Below the pieces are notes generated by a model. It made no database searches. It saw nothing but the letters and a program-made list of their open reading frames with translations, and was not told the DNA's origin. Made by a program: the position numbers and the translations under genes. Positions 34,253-44,748 of a DNA stretch of 64,000 nt are shown here, piece after piece (the first letter of the stretch is position 1; every line of letters starts with the position of its first letter). This stretch comes from CAZIKF01 sp964539825 (GTDB taxonomy: Bacteria > Muiribacteriota > UBA6191). Location of the stretch: the NCBI GenBank assembly GCA_964539825.1, contig CAZIKF010000001.1, forward strand, positions 240,129 through 304,128, in the 5' to 3' direction.

Positions 34253-34860
34253 TGATCCTCCTCGAAATCTAGTTTACTCTTCCAAGCCTGTAGATTCTTA
34301 TAAACATATTTACCCAGAATATCAGCCTCAATATTAACACCACCGTCAACTTTTGCACTTCCTAGTGTTGTTGCTCCCATAGTATGGGGAACAATCATGA
34401 TCTCTAATTCTGTACCCTGGACCTGGTTTACGGTGAGCGAAATTCCATCCACAGCAATGGAGCCCTTCTCTACCATATAGGGCAAAAGCGAATCGGAAAT
34501 CCCCAGGCGAAGTGCCCTATATTCACCTAGTTCTTCGAATTTTAGGATTTTTCCTACCCCATCGACATGACCCTGAACAATGTGCCCGCCCATCTTCTCG
34601 CCAGCTTTCAGGGCACTCTCCAGGTTTACCCGGCTACGCTCAGAAAAGGAGTCCAGGGAGATTCGCTGCTTGGTCTCCTCAGAGACTTGGACTGAAAAGC
34701 TATGAGAATCGAAATCACAAACCGTGAGGCAAACTCCATTAACCGCAATCGAATCTCCCAGGGAAAGTTCCTTCAGAACACCTGAGCAGCGTACCCGCAT
34801 CCGATCACCATGATCCCAACTCAAAACCTCACCAATCTCTTCTATAATTCCTGTGAACAT
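34249..34860 (-). CDS. ribE: Riboflavin synthase (alpha chain)
   Basis: A 203-residue protein of two similar lumazine-binding barrels. It starts MFTGIIEEIGEV, with GDSIAVNGVCLTVCDF in the first half and GSIAVDGISLTVNQV in the second, and a MGGHIVQGHVDGVGKI link. It makes riboflavin from two lumazines. The start overlaps ribD by 19 bases with GGAAGG upstream. Confidence 0.96.
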   Translation of the reverse strand: MFTGIIEEIGEVLSWDHGDRMRVRCSGVLKELSLGDSIAVNGVCLTVCDFDSHSFSVQVSEETKQRISLDSFSERSRVNLESALKAGEKMGGHIVQGHVDGVGKILKFEELGEYRALRLGISDSLLPYMVEKGSIAVDGISLTVNQVQGTELEIMIVPHTMGATTLGSAKVDGGVNIEADILGKYVYKNLQAWKSKLDFEEDQ

Positions 34861-35960
34861 CGGAACCTTCCTTCCAATAGGAAACTATCCCCTAGCCTCT
34901 GTGTTGAAAAGAGTTGGAAAGCCCTTTCTTCAGGCCCCCTGAAACCGGGTACAGCACCCTCACCAAAAATTTTCGGACCATAAAACAGATGGGCGAAATC
35001 GACACAATCTCTCTGCAGGAGAAACTGTGTGACAACACCCCCACCTTCAACCAGGAGTGAAATAATCCCTCTAGCTTTCATTTCTTCCAGGGCTATTGGC
35101 CACAGACCTTCATAGCCCTGCTTCTGACTCACGATTATCTGTTCGATGTGGGAGGGAAGATCCAATCGAAACTTAGACGAGAAATATAAAACTTTCCCCT
35201 CTCTAAAAGCCTTCAATCGAGAAGGTAGAGTTCCGGCCTCATCCAAACAAACTCTAATGGGATCCCTCCCCCGTACCAGTCGGCAGGTGAGTTCTGGATC
35301 ATCTTGAAGGTACGTCTGCCTCCCTACAAGAATAGCCTGGTAACCGGCACGTAGGTGGTGAACTCTTTTGCGTGCGGCCATGGAGGTAATCCACTTTGAG
35401 GATCCATCCCTTCTGGCGATTCTACCGTCCATCGTGAGAGCAAGTTTCAAAGCGATCATCGGTCTCCCTTTCTCAATGTTTACAAAAAAGGGCCGATTGA
35501 GATTCTTAGATTCACTTTGCAAAAGTCCTACATCACATTGAATTCCCTTTGATCTGAGAAAACCAATTCCCCCTGAGGCGACAGGGTTGGGATCCAGCGC
35601 TGCGATAACCACTCTTTTTATAGAGGAATTTAAGATCGCTTCCGTACAAGGCTTTGTCTTGCCATGATGATTACACGGCTCCAGAGTCACATACATAGTG
35701 GCTCCCGCCAAAGATTCCTCACAGGTTTCCAGAGCCGCCGCCTCTGCGTGAGCCTCCCCGAAGCAGCGGTGGAATCCTTCGGTTATAACCTTGGAATCCC
35801 TGGCTACCACGCAGCCTACCATGGGATTTGGGAAGGTACGACCCCAGCCCTTTCTGGCCAATGCCAGCGCTCTACGCATTAAGGTCTTATCGAGGGCGGA
35901 GAAGGCACTAGCCTCAGACGAATCAGGAGGAGAGTCGTGAAAAGAAGGAAAAGGCACCAT
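34842..35960 (-). CDS. ribD: Bifunctional diaminohydroxyphosphoribosylaminopyrimidine deaminase / reductase
   Basis: Second and third steps of riboflavin synthesis. The deaminase domain has PNPMVGCVVA, the zinc ligands HAEAAAL and PCNHHGKTKPC; the reductase domain has MTLDGRIA-like LALTMDGRIARRDG and LLVEGGG. 372 residues from the ATG at 35960. A second start at 35879 shares an A with the stop of the giant gene (TAATG) but would cut the DKTLMRRAL residues that resemble other RibDs, so I keep the longer form. It overlaps the giant gene by 82 bases. No FMN riboswitch precedes it. Confidence 0.92.
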   Translation of the reverse strand: MVPFPSFHDSPPDSSEASAFSALDKTLMRRALALARKGWGRTFPNPMVGCVVARDSKVITEGFHRCFGEAHAEAAALETCEESLAGATMYVTLEPCNHHGKTKPCTEAILNSSIKRVVIAALDPNPVASGGIGFLRSKGIQCDVGLLQSESKNLNRPFFVNIEKGRPMIALKLALTMDGRIARRDGSSKWITSMAARKRVHHLRAGYQAILVGRQTYLQDDPELTCRLVRGRDPIRVCLDEAGTLPSRLKAFREGKVLYFSSKFRLDLPSHIEQIIVSQKQGYEGLWPIALEEMKARGIISLLVEGGGVVTQFLLQRDCVDFAHLFYGPKIFGEGAVPGFRGPEERAFQLFSTQRLGDSFLLEGRFRCSQEL

Positions 35961-38900
35961 AAAAGCTCAGGTCCCATTATTAGCGCAATGGGATACAGGA
36001 ACAGAGATACCATGATTTTAAGCGCTGGGGAACCCTTCATTGCTTTAGCGAGGGGTGGAGATAGGCGATAATAGGTCCCCACAAACGCTCTTCCCAGGCT
36101 TGAGCGCAGCAAAATAGCATCGCGAAACCAGCTCAGGCGGTGAACCAGCCAGGAGTTCTTGGAATCGCTCACCGCTGTTGCTATAAAACAGCCCCCGCCG
36201 CCCCCGCTACCCTGTACTTCAAAGGCCTTCGCAATTTCTTCCGCGGTCTGAGCCTGACTCTGGCCTGTAGTCACCAGGCTTGTAGAAACCCTGACATTCA
36301 TCTCATCGGGTAGGGAGATAATTCCTTTAGAATCCCGAATCTGTAATTGAAAGCCGTATTGATCTTCCGCAGGAGGGACAAAGGAGGGAAATCTGGTACG
36401 TGAGTTTCTCAAAAGTACCGGCAGCCCTTTTGTCTGCGCCCAAAGGTATTCAAATCCTCCGGAAACAGCGGTAGATAATTGTCCATTCAATTGAACAGTC
36501 TCATTAATCGCAGAGGTTTGGTCCACTCCTGCGTTTGCCCGGGGAGCACTCTGGCCACTTGTCAAAACTACTACGATCATCTGGTCTTCAAGACTGGTAT
36601 ACGTACCGTCGTTGACCTGAATTCCAAAGGTATAGGTACCCGCCTTTTTTGGAGTAGCTTTTAGATTACAAGCACGAAAATCCTCCACGATGGCAGGAGG
36701 GCCGTCAATTTGCCTCCAGACACATTCAATAGAGGTAAGGGGAGCCACTCCTACCAGCGAGGTACAGGGAACTAAATCCGCCTGGGAAAGAGTATGTTCC
36801 CCTACAGGATTACTAATTTCTGCCGCACTCGCCCTGAGATCCGAATCGATACATTTTGGCCCTGCTGATAACTCCAAAAGACCAAGATTAACCACCCGAT
36901 CATCAGGGGCCTGCACACTGGGGATAAAATTATTGGCCCCACTCACCTTATCATCGGGATCATTCACGAGCAGAACTAATTTCCTTGCTAGTGAAGGAAA
37001 AATTCCCGCGTCCTTGACCTGGCTTACAGAAAGATCAAAGGAATATATGCCGGGCTCTACAGGAACAAAACTAACAATGGAACAGTCTCTTACCACAGGT
37101 GCCAAGGTGACCAGGGGACCGGCAGACTGCCTCCATTTATAAATCGTATCCAAAGCTTTACAGTCATTTGTTGTAACTGCCTGAGGAAAAGTAGAACCAG
37201 CAGATGCTGAGATTGTATTGTGATCCGGAAAGGAGTCGAGACCACTCATCTGGATTTCAAACTGTACCGGAACCCGGAAGACTCCAGCTGCTTCATCCGT
37301 AGACTGTATACTTCTTCTAATCCTGGAAACGCTGTTGCTTGAATTTTGTGTGAACAACGCGGGAGTACCAAAAATTTTGGGACGTGAAATCGGAATCAAG
37401 TCATCGGGTTCATTAACCGCGACGCGAACGCAGTCTGAGGCAGAAAATATCCCTTTCCCCTCCTCTTGCACCTTTAACACAAAGGCGAAAATTCCGGCTT
37501 TACTGAAAGTAACGATAGGATTGGCAATACTCGCCTGCCCTGGACTTACAGAAATACCATCATTCGTCTCAAGCCCTTCACACCGTGAGGGCACCTCCCT
37601 TGTCGCTGATGTCAGCAATTCCCAAAAATAAAGAAGATTGTTCGTGGAATCGGCGCCCCCTGATCGGTCTCCCTGCAAAGTAACGGGTAAGCCAACAGAA
37701 GTGACCAGGTCGGGTCCTGCATCGGCGATAGGAAAGATTTCCACAGTGGAATTTACTCGAAATGTAACTCGATCTCTGGACTCAAGTTGCGCCGTATCTT
37801 GAACAATGAGTTCAAATTCATACAATCCAGTCCTATCAGTCTGAAAACTGGTTTTCGCCTCACGAAAATTCGCGATACCAAAATTACCCCCGGTCCCAAG
37901 CCTGGGACCGCTCAATTGCACCCATAAAAAAGAAAGGTCCTCTTTGTTGGGATCAAAGGATCGCGACCCATCCAGGAAAATAGCCTGGTTTACCTGGCCA
38001 ATCGAATCGAGTCCCGCATCAGCAACCGGTGAAAGGTTTTGTATGGTGATTACCATTTCATCCTTCTCTGACTGCACACCGGGCTGGGTTTGTATGCTCA
38101 GGCTTACACGATATTCACCCGGGTGAAGCGCAACGAAGAATGTCTGCGTACTGAATCGATTCAAGATAGTGGGAGACGTTTCACTTAGCCCTCCTGGAGC
38201 TGATTCCAATGTCCATTCAAAAGTAGCGTCAGCAGTAGTGGAGCGATTGAGATTAGAACTGGAGCCATCCAGTAAGACTACGCCTGGAATCAAGTTTTGA
38301 TCGGCACCCGCGTTTGCGATCGGTAAAAAGTCAAAGGCGTTGTACATGTCTTTGCCGGACTGAAACTCCTCCACGTTGCTAATTCCATCACCATCAAAGT
38401 CCAGTAATGCATCGGTGGGATCAAAAAGGTCCAAATCAGGGAATCTGGGGTCCACCTCGATAGAGTTAGGGAGTCCATCGCCATCGGTATCCAGATCCAG
38501 GGATCCATCACCATTGAGGTCCTGGGAGCCTGTACTTTCCCGCACCTCAAGCGTGCGGAAGCTAAGCAGGTCAGAGAAGAGTGATTCATTCCCCAGGGGA
38601 TCCCTAACTGAAATTGAGATAAAGTAAGTAGAGTTTGGACACAACGCCTGTAAATCCGCATCTAAAACACTCACATGGCATTGTGCTGGTAGAGTGCCAT
38701 CTGATCTCACGCCCCCAAAAAGGGAATTGGGCCTACCGATTGTGACAGAGTGCCCAAGACTAAAGTTAACCTGCGAAAGTTCTTGAAACGTTTGTACAAT
38801 CCCTGGATTTTCCAGGGATCGAATACTCACAAAACCTACCGCACCCTCGGTAGTGTTCCAGGTGACAGTCGCCAAATGAATGCCCACATTCGTTACGATC

Positions 38901-41900
38901 ACATTGGTTACAATTGGAGATGAAATATCCACCGTAATAGTATGCTTTAGCTCTGCTGAAGCGTTCCCGAACAAATCAACAGCTACCGCTTCAAGCCTAT
39001 TTTCTCCCTCTCTCAGGCCGCTTAGTTCCACCTTCCAGAATCCATTCACATCCACCTGGGTAGTAACTCTTTGACCTGAGATAGAATTATCCACCTGTAA
39101 AAAACTGAAAGGTTCGGCGGTTCCGCAAAGAGGTACGGTGACAAAGCGAATTAAGACCGGCGTTGAAACCTCACCCGGACAAACGGAAAGTTTAGGAGTA
39201 GGCGGTTCTGTCTGGTCAACCTTAGTCAAAACACCGGTTAGACTTCTCACCGGGGGGAAACTCAGGGCAGATCGTGGAATGGTTGTAAAAAAGGTAGGAT
39301 CTCTACTCCCGAGGCTAGCGGAGTCAAGGGAAACGGATTTATGCAGTTGGAGGGATTCTTTTCCACGTAGAGAAATTTCATGAGTCCTGGTGAAAGGGCT
39401 GCTGAGAAAATTCTCTATGTTTTGGGGAACTCCAGCTGCTACGGTCCGCTCTAAAGCAACGGTTTGTCCCCCGTCTACCTTGACTGGAATATATGGAAGT
39501 ATTTCAATCACTGAATCAATAAATTCCCCGCTCACATCGATAGTTAAAACAGCGAGAAAACTGGCCCGTTGGGCTGGCAGTCCATCACGAGCAGGATTCA
39601 AAACAATGGAGGTTACCAAAGAGCCGCTTCGCGAGGGATAGGCCAGGTTCTTAAAACTCGCTCTTATGGAGGGCTGCCCCCCGAAACCAACAACCTTTCC
39701 ATTTCCATCCAATAACCCCGGATACACATTTTCCGGAATGATAAAGCTGTCCAGAACCGCTGTACCCAGCAAAACATCATGGTCCTGATCAAACCTACCA
39801 TCAGGGGTCCAGCTAGAATAATCATCTGAGTTCTTATCTGCTTCAGAGCCGTCCATATACAGTTTCACTGAACTTCGTGGAATTAAACTACTTTCCAGGA
39901 TAGCCACGGACTCACCCAGCCCCTTGCCGGAAATAAAGATCACCATAGACTCTACCGTCAGAGCTTCACGACTGCCCCCCAGGAGCGTAAATCCGGTCAC
40001 TTCAATATTGGTGGTCTTGGGACCTACTACTGTCACGGTAGTACTGGCCGGACTGGACCCGGAAGAAAAGACTTCCCTTGAGGTCAGGACAGGGAAATCA
40101 TCGGGCTGTAGAAGCCTGATTTTGCGGCCTGTGATCAGAGTTGAGGTTACAGTTCCATAATCGTAGGCAGAATCCTCAGCCCAAAGAACCTGTACGTTTA
40201 CGCTGGATGCGGATCCTGCACCCACAACAACCTCCGAGGGATTCGGATAACGATAATCGAAGTTTCTCACAAAGGTGGCCGGGGTCAGGTCGGTAGGATC
40301 CGTTATGTCCGTAATCGTTAGTACCCCGCCATGGATATCCCGCGTAGGGTTTTCTACCCGTCTGGTGGAAAGATCCCTGGGGATCATTTCAAAAACAAAG
40401 AAATGATTGGAGGTTAGCTCCTTTTCTCCGGGTAGTGAAACACAAAGCAGGTTGGTTTCAACAACTGTCCCGCCCCTTGAAATATAGTAATCCGGGTACC
40501 CATCTAAGTTAAGATCTCCCCACTCCATATGACGATTGAGGTTGAGATCAGAAATTCCGCAGGAATCGACCTCACGAATATCTGCATTACCCTCACTGAG
40601 CAACCCCCGCATCCGTGGACTTGCCAGAAAATGCTTATTGGAATTTAGAACGCTGAGATCCAAAAAGCCGTCGTTATCCGTATCTACCATCTCAGCCCAA
40701 ACCGCATCGCCACTTTCCATGGTTGCCAGAAGAGGATTGTTGATTGGAAGCGCTAGTGGCTTAAAAACGCCACCTTCACTCAAAAAAAGCTGATTTCGGG
40801 TAACTGTGCTCGTTTGATTCCCTACAAAATAATAAAGATCCTGAGTGGAGTCATTGTTTAGATCACCGACAGCTGCGCCTCTGGAGCCTGGCTTGAGCAG
40901 CAGAAGTGAAGCGGCTGTATTTAGCCCATCCAGCTCACCCGGTTCGGCGGCATCGGCTGGAAGGCGGGAGAAAAGTTCACGCTGTGCAGTCAAGTCGACT
41001 GCCCGGCTCAGGAAGAGTCGATCGGGATCTACCTCATTAATAATCAGGAGATCATCATTCTGGTCTGAGTCAAAATCCTCGGCGATAACCATTTTAGCGG
41101 AAAGGAACTTTGTAATCGGTGATTGAGATGGTAGGTTCAAAAGTTCATTATCCTGGTCTGCGGGAGGCACGGTAGGCTCCAGGAAGGCGAATCCCGTTGT
41201 CAGTGCCGAGGTCTGTACTGAACCGTAAAGCAATGAGGAAGTGTTATCGGAGAGGGTCGGTTTATTGGGGTCGGTCGCTTTGTTCAGAATATAGAGATCC
41301 AGAGAGCCGTCACTATTCCAGTCTCCTGCCTCAGCGAAGACTCCATTCCCATTGTGGTTCTCTAGAATCCCCCCGTTGTCCCGAAGAACCTCTTTGATTT
41401 CATAAAAATAGTTGTCAAAGGTATCGCTATCCCTATTCAGGGTACCTGGAAAAATTTCTGCGACATTATTAGAAATAAAACTCTTAAGCCGAAATCTTTT
41501 TTCCAGTAAATCTTCAATGGTATTGGAATTGCGAAAGACATCCAGCAGCACGATTCCACGAATACTGTTGTCATCATTTGTTTTAATCTTTGACTTGAGA
41601 TCAAATCCCACTCGTCGATCAACAAAGGCTGGCAGAGCACGAAGTTCACCGGTGGTTCTGATAAATCGGAAATAAAAGGGACTGGTTGATATGGTAGAAA
41701 TATCCAGTCCGGATAAGGTCGGGTCCAGCAATAGAGATCGCCTGAGCTGGACAAATTCAGTTCTCACGGTACCAATGGGAACAACAGCCGCAATGGTCAG
41801 ACCAAGGGTAGGATTCACTGAGAAAAACGCGACACGATCTTGAATTCTGGCTAAACTGGTAAAGTTGGAAGCGGGATTAGACGTCTCAATTCGACGGAAA

Positions 41901-44668
41901 TCGATGAGTTGACCGCGATAGATCGGTAGGATCCCGGTTTCACCCAACTTAACGTCTTCGTTAAAAGGCGGCAGCGAGGCATCAATCGCCCCGGTTATAT
42001 TTTCCAGCTGAAACTCCCTTGAACTTGTCGGAGTCTGAAGTTGTGAGGAAAATATTGTGCCGCGCAGTGGGTCCTTAAACTGGATTGAATCTCCGGTAGA
42101 GATCTGAATCTGTCCGAGGGAAAAGCCTGAAGTTGTCAGGGTGACCTTGGAGCTTACGCCAAAATCGAGCCTCTGCCCAAACTCGATTGCTGTGGTAGTA
42201 ATAAATTCATATTCAATACTGAGCTGGGCTAAAGTTGGATCCTGGAAAAATAGTGTCCGGCTATCGACAGATCCCGGGGGAGGTTCACACAAGTTCTCGG
42301 GATTGGCACAAAGAAGCTGGAATTCTCCCACCAGAACCTCTGGCAAAGCCTTTTCAAGAGTTAGATCAACTTGGATATCTTCTCCCTGGATATTTAGTAT
42401 TCGGGAGCGAAAGTTAGCAACCAGGGCATTTCCTGACGTATCGGTAAAACTTCTGAGAAAGATCTCGTGACCCGCTGATGTACCGGGAGGAAGCGGACCA
42501 AATACTCTCAGAACCCGCACCTCATCTGCATAGGGATTATCCGTCCCAAGTCCTATATAAATCGATCGGTATTCCAGGGTAGTCGTAGCCGAGACATCCT
42601 CAGCCGCAAGAGCCTGGGCCAATTCAATACTGTTGTCCCTATAGGCATCAACGTTACGCCCGGAATATTTACTTAGCTGTAGTTTCAGAGGGACTTTATC
42701 GGTGGAACTAGGCCTCACATTTGAGAGAATAATAAAAGGATTATTGGGATTCCCAGCAGTCAAAAGCATAGAGAGGGAGGAGAGAAAATCCCGCGGAACT
42801 ACGGGGCTTTTGGCAGCCTCGTCAAAAAATTGAATCAAACCGGTATTCAGGTCAAATTTAAGACGTCCATGCTGGTGCAGAATCTGGTAGGGGAAATCAT
42901 TATTGGATAAGCCGGGAACCACTTCGGAGGGAAATGAATCCACAATGATTTCATCTTCATCGATAATACTAAGAACTTTGATTACACCAAGGGGCCTGGG
43001 AGAACCATCGGCAAAGGTAGCCCTGGTACCCAATTCCTCCGAATCACTCTGCGCGGCGTTGACCTCGCCGGCTATATTGATACCCAGGTCTGGCTGAAGT
43101 AAAAGATGATCTCCCTCTTTGACCATACGAGTAGTTGAATCGGCGCCTCCCGCACGGCCCTCCTCATCCAGTCCGAATAAACTGCCGGCATCTTTGAAAA
43201 TACGTTGAGTCTCAATCTGCAGCGAGTTATAAATAAATTCATATTGAATGGGGTCCGGATCATCGGTAACTTCAAGACTGCCTGGGGTGGAATCCAGGAA
43301 AACAATCCCGTTCGTCCCGATAGATTCAATCAGAAATCTCTTACCATCATTGGGACCGGATCGGATTATGATTTCATCACCGGGCTGGATTGCTGAATCA
43401 AAGATCTGCAGCGAGGCATCTTGAAAAAATTTCTGCAGCAGAACCTCTCCCTTTTTCCTTCGAATCGAAAACTGCAGATCATCGAGAAGGACCCCATCTC
43501 CTATTGAGGGAGGAGGGGAAAGAGTGAAGCTCTGGGAATCCACCTGTAAAAAGTTGGAGAGAGTGGAGCCGCTATTGGGATCAGTGGAACTGATCACGAG
43601 CTGATCTCCCACGGTAATCTGTTCTCCTACCAGGGAGAAGTCATCATCAGGGACCTTCAATTCATAGAGCAAGGATTCAAGGACCACATCTCCCGCAGAA
43701 CTGAATAAATCAAAAAATTCATCAATATTACTCTGTAAGAATTTCGCGTCGGTCAGAATCTTATAGCGAAAAACAGGGGCAAGATCATCTTCGGATTCCA
43801 ACCTCAATCCGCTGGGTCCCAGCACTTCAAGAATCGTGTAGCGGTTGCCGAAAACGCCGGGATCAGCTCCTTCTACAATTTCTAAATACATGCCGGGTGC
43901 CGGCTTCGGGACCATGATAACAAAATCCACACTGGGATCATCAAATACATCTACCGTTCCCAACTTGGGAAAAGCTACTCCTCCCACAGTTGCAGTAAGG
44001 ACGGTGGTGAGTTCGAACATGTCATCCTGGGAACCCATTTGTACAAACAGCTCAGGATGTACTTTGTAAGAAAAACTATCCTGCTTTGACAGCTGTAAGC
44101 GGATGGACGCGTCAGAAAATGGATCCAGGGGATTAGCGGGAGAGAAAAGATCATTGATGAATAACCTGTTCATACCATCATTCACCAGGTAAAGATCCAG
44201 GTCTCCGTCTTTATCATAATCCAGCCACTTCGCGTACCGGCCATTGGAGACTCCGTCCTTCAAGAGGACCAGTTCAGGTCGATCTGGAACTGTCATTTTT
44301 GTGAAGCTGAGAGTATGTGTCTTGGGGATTTGCTCTCCAACCCCTTCACAAGGGTTGTCATAGCTGCACAGATCGTTTCGAAAGAGCGCATTAGGCCCAC
44401 CATCATTGACCACGTAAACATCGAGATCCCCATCCAGATCATAATCTCCAAATGTCGAATAAGTGGAGTTTAATCCCAGGTTCTGGGGATCCAGGTCAAT
44501 CACTGGATCATCGGGGCTTAGCGGGAAATCTTTAATATTCCTGAATTCCACATCACTGTAAGCACAGAAACCTAGTAAAAGGAAGAGAATGAGAAGACGG
44601 CAAAAGGACCAGATTGGAGTCCCTTTGCATATCCCCGGCCTTCGCCCAGGTTCATTGTTGTAGTTCAC
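35879..44668 (-). CDS. Giant FG-GAP/PKD surface protein with CFI-box C-terminal domain
   Basis: 2929 residues, GTG start at 44668 with a signal peptide (about residues 18-38). Calcium-binding FG-GAP/VCBS-type motifs lie near 70-165 (DYDLDGDLDVY, DYDKDGDLDLY) and 1105-1400 (DWNSDGSLDLY, DLNNDSTQDLY, DLNLDGYPDYY). Residues about 200-1090 hold a repeated beta-rich module I do not recognise. A thrombospondin-3-like stretch (DTDGDGLPNS, DFDGDGISN) lies near 2050-2105, followed by several PKD domains to about 2800 (e.g. PVADAGLDSIG). The end has Gly-Gly-Cys-FIATA and a final membrane region, a CFI-box C-terminal domain typical of exported proteins. Probably a surface or adhesion protein. Confidence 0.88.
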   Translation of the reverse strand: MNYNNEPGRRPGICKGTPIWSFCRLLILFLLLGFCAYSDVEFRNIKDFPLSPDDPVIDLDPQNLGLNSTYSTFGDYDLDGDLDVYVVNDGGPNALFRNDLCSYDNPCEGVGEQIPKTHTLSFTKMTVPDRPELVLLKDGVSNGRYAKWLDYDKDGDLDLYLVNDGMNRLFINDLFSPANPLDPFSDASIRLQLSKQDSFSYKVHPELFVQMGSQDDMFELTTVLTATVGGVAFPKLGTVDVFDDPSVDFVIMVPKPAPGMYLEIVEGADPGVFGNRYTILEVLGPSGLRLESEDDLAPVFRYKILTDAKFLQSNIDEFFDLFSSAGDVVLESLLYELKVPDDDFSLVGEQITVGDQLVISSTDPNSGSTLSNFLQVDSQSFTLSPPPSIGDGVLLDDLQFSIRRKKGEVLLQKFFQDASLQIFDSAIQPGDEIIIRSGPNDGKRFLIESIGTNGIVFLDSTPGSLEVTDDPDPIQYEFIYNSLQIETQRIFKDAGSLFGLDEEGRAGGADSTTRMVKEGDHLLLQPDLGINIAGEVNAAQSDSEELGTRATFADGSPRPLGVIKVLSIIDEDEIIVDSFPSEVVPGLSNNDFPYQILHQHGRLKFDLNTGLIQFFDEAAKSPVVPRDFLSSLSMLLTAGNPNNPFIILSNVRPSSTDKVPLKLQLSKYSGRNVDAYRDNSIELAQALAAEDVSATTTLEYRSIYIGLGTDNPYADEVRVLRVFGPLPPGTSAGHEIFLRSFTDTSGNALVANFRSRILNIQGEDIQVDLTLEKALPEVLVGEFQLLCANPENLCEPPPGSVDSRTLFFQDPTLAQLSIEYEFITTTAIEFGQRLDFGVSSKVTLTTSGFSLGQIQISTGDSIQFKDPLRGTIFSSQLQTPTSSREFQLENITGAIDASLPPFNEDVKLGETGILPIYRGQLIDFRRIETSNPASNFTSLARIQDRVAFFSVNPTLGLTIAAVVPIGTVRTEFVQLRRSLLLDPTLSGLDISTISTSPFYFRFIRTTGELRALPAFVDRRVGFDLKSKIKTNDDNSIRGIVLLDVFRNSNTIEDLLEKRFRLKSFISNNVAEIFPGTLNRDSDTFDNYFYEIKEVLRDNGGILENHNGNGVFAEAGDWNSDGSLDLYILNKATDPNKPTLSDNTSSLLYGSVQTSALTTGFAFLEPTVPPADQDNELLNLPSQSPITKFLSAKMVIAEDFDSDQNDDLLIINEVDPDRLFLSRAVDLTAQRELFSRLPADAAEPGELDGLNTAASLLLLKPGSRGAAVGDLNNDSTQDLYYFVGNQTSTVTRNQLFLSEGGVFKPLALPINNPLLATMESGDAVWAEMVDTDNDGFLDLSVLNSNKHFLASPRMRGLLSEGNADIREVDSCGISDLNLNRHMEWGDLNLDGYPDYYISRGGTVVETNLLCVSLPGEKELTSNHFFVFEMIPRDLSTRRVENPTRDIHGGVLTITDITDPTDLTPATFVRNFDYRYPNPSEVVVGAGSASSVNVQVLWAEDSAYDYGTVTSTLITGRKIRLLQPDDFPVLTSREVFSSGSSPASTTVTVVGPKTTNIEVTGFTLLGGSREALTVESMVIFISGKGLGESVAILESSLIPRSSVKLYMDGSEADKNSDDYSSWTPDGRFDQDHDVLLGTAVLDSFIIPENVYPGLLDGNGKVVGFGGQPSIRASFKNLAYPSRSGSLVTSIVLNPARDGLPAQRASFLAVLTIDVSGEFIDSVIEILPYIPVKVDGGQTVALERTVAAGVPQNIENFLSSPFTRTHEISLRGKESLQLHKSVSLDSASLGSRDPTFFTTIPRSALSFPPVRSLTGVLTKVDQTEPPTPKLSVCPGEVSTPVLIRFVTVPLCGTAEPFSFLQVDNSISGQRVTTQVDVNGFWKVELSGLREGENRLEAVAVDLFGNASAELKHTITVDISSPIVTNVIVTNVGIHLATVTWNTTEGAVGFVSIRSLENPGIVQTFQELSQVNFSLGHSVTIGRPNSLFGGVRSDGTLPAQCHVSVLDADLQALCPNSTYFISISVRDPLGNESLFSDLLSFRTLEVRESTGSQDLNGDGSLDLDTDGDGLPNSIEVDPRFPDLDLFDPTDALLDFDGDGISNVEEFQSGKDMYNAFDFLPIANAGADQNLIPGVVLLDGSSSNLNRSTTADATFEWTLESAPGGLSETSPTILNRFSTQTFFVALHPGEYRVSLSIQTQPGVQSEKDEMVITIQNLSPVADAGLDSIGQVNQAIFLDGSRSFDPNKEDLSFLWVQLSGPRLGTGGNFGIANFREAKTSFQTDRTGLYEFELIVQDTAQLESRDRVTFRVNSTVEIFPIADAGPDLVTSVGLPVTLQGDRSGGADSTNNLLYFWELLTSATREVPSRCEGLETNDGISVSPGQASIANPIVTFSKAGIFAFVLKVQEEGKGIFSASDCVRVAVNEPDDLIPISRPKIFGTPALFTQNSSNSVSRIRRSIQSTDEAAGVFRVPVQFEIQMSGLDSFPDHNTISASAGSTFPQAVTTNDCKALDTIYKWRQSAGPLVTLAPVVRDCSIVSFVPVEPGIYSFDLSVSQVKDAGIFPSLARKLVLLVNDPDDKVSGANNFIPSVQAPDDRVVNLGLLELSAGPKCIDSDLRASAAEISNPVGEHTLSQADLVPCTSLVGVAPLTSIECVWRQIDGPPAIVEDFRACNLKATPKKAGTYTFGIQVNDGTYTSLEDQMIVVVLTSGQSAPRANAGVDQTSAINETVQLNGQLSTAVSGGFEYLWAQTKGLPVLLRNSRTRFPSFVPPAEDQYGFQLQIRDSKGIISLPDEMNVRVSTSLVTTGQSQAQTAEEIAKAFEVQGSGGGGGCFIATAVSDSKNSWLVHRLSWFRDAILLRSSLGRAFVGTYYRLSPPLAKAMKGSPALKIMVSLFLYPIALIMGPELLWCLFLLFTTLLLIRLRLVPSPPSIRP

Positions 44669-44748
44669 AATCCCTTTTCTCTCACTTTTTTCTATTCCTT
44701 AGTATTCACACGCCCAATATTCGTTAGCCCAGGGTTCTACTTAATTCT

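Noticed and set aside
36479..44069. Many plus-strand frames of 60-150 residues opposite the giant gene
   Set aside because: Shadows of the minus-strand gene; low-complexity Ser/Arg composition and no ribosome-binding sites.
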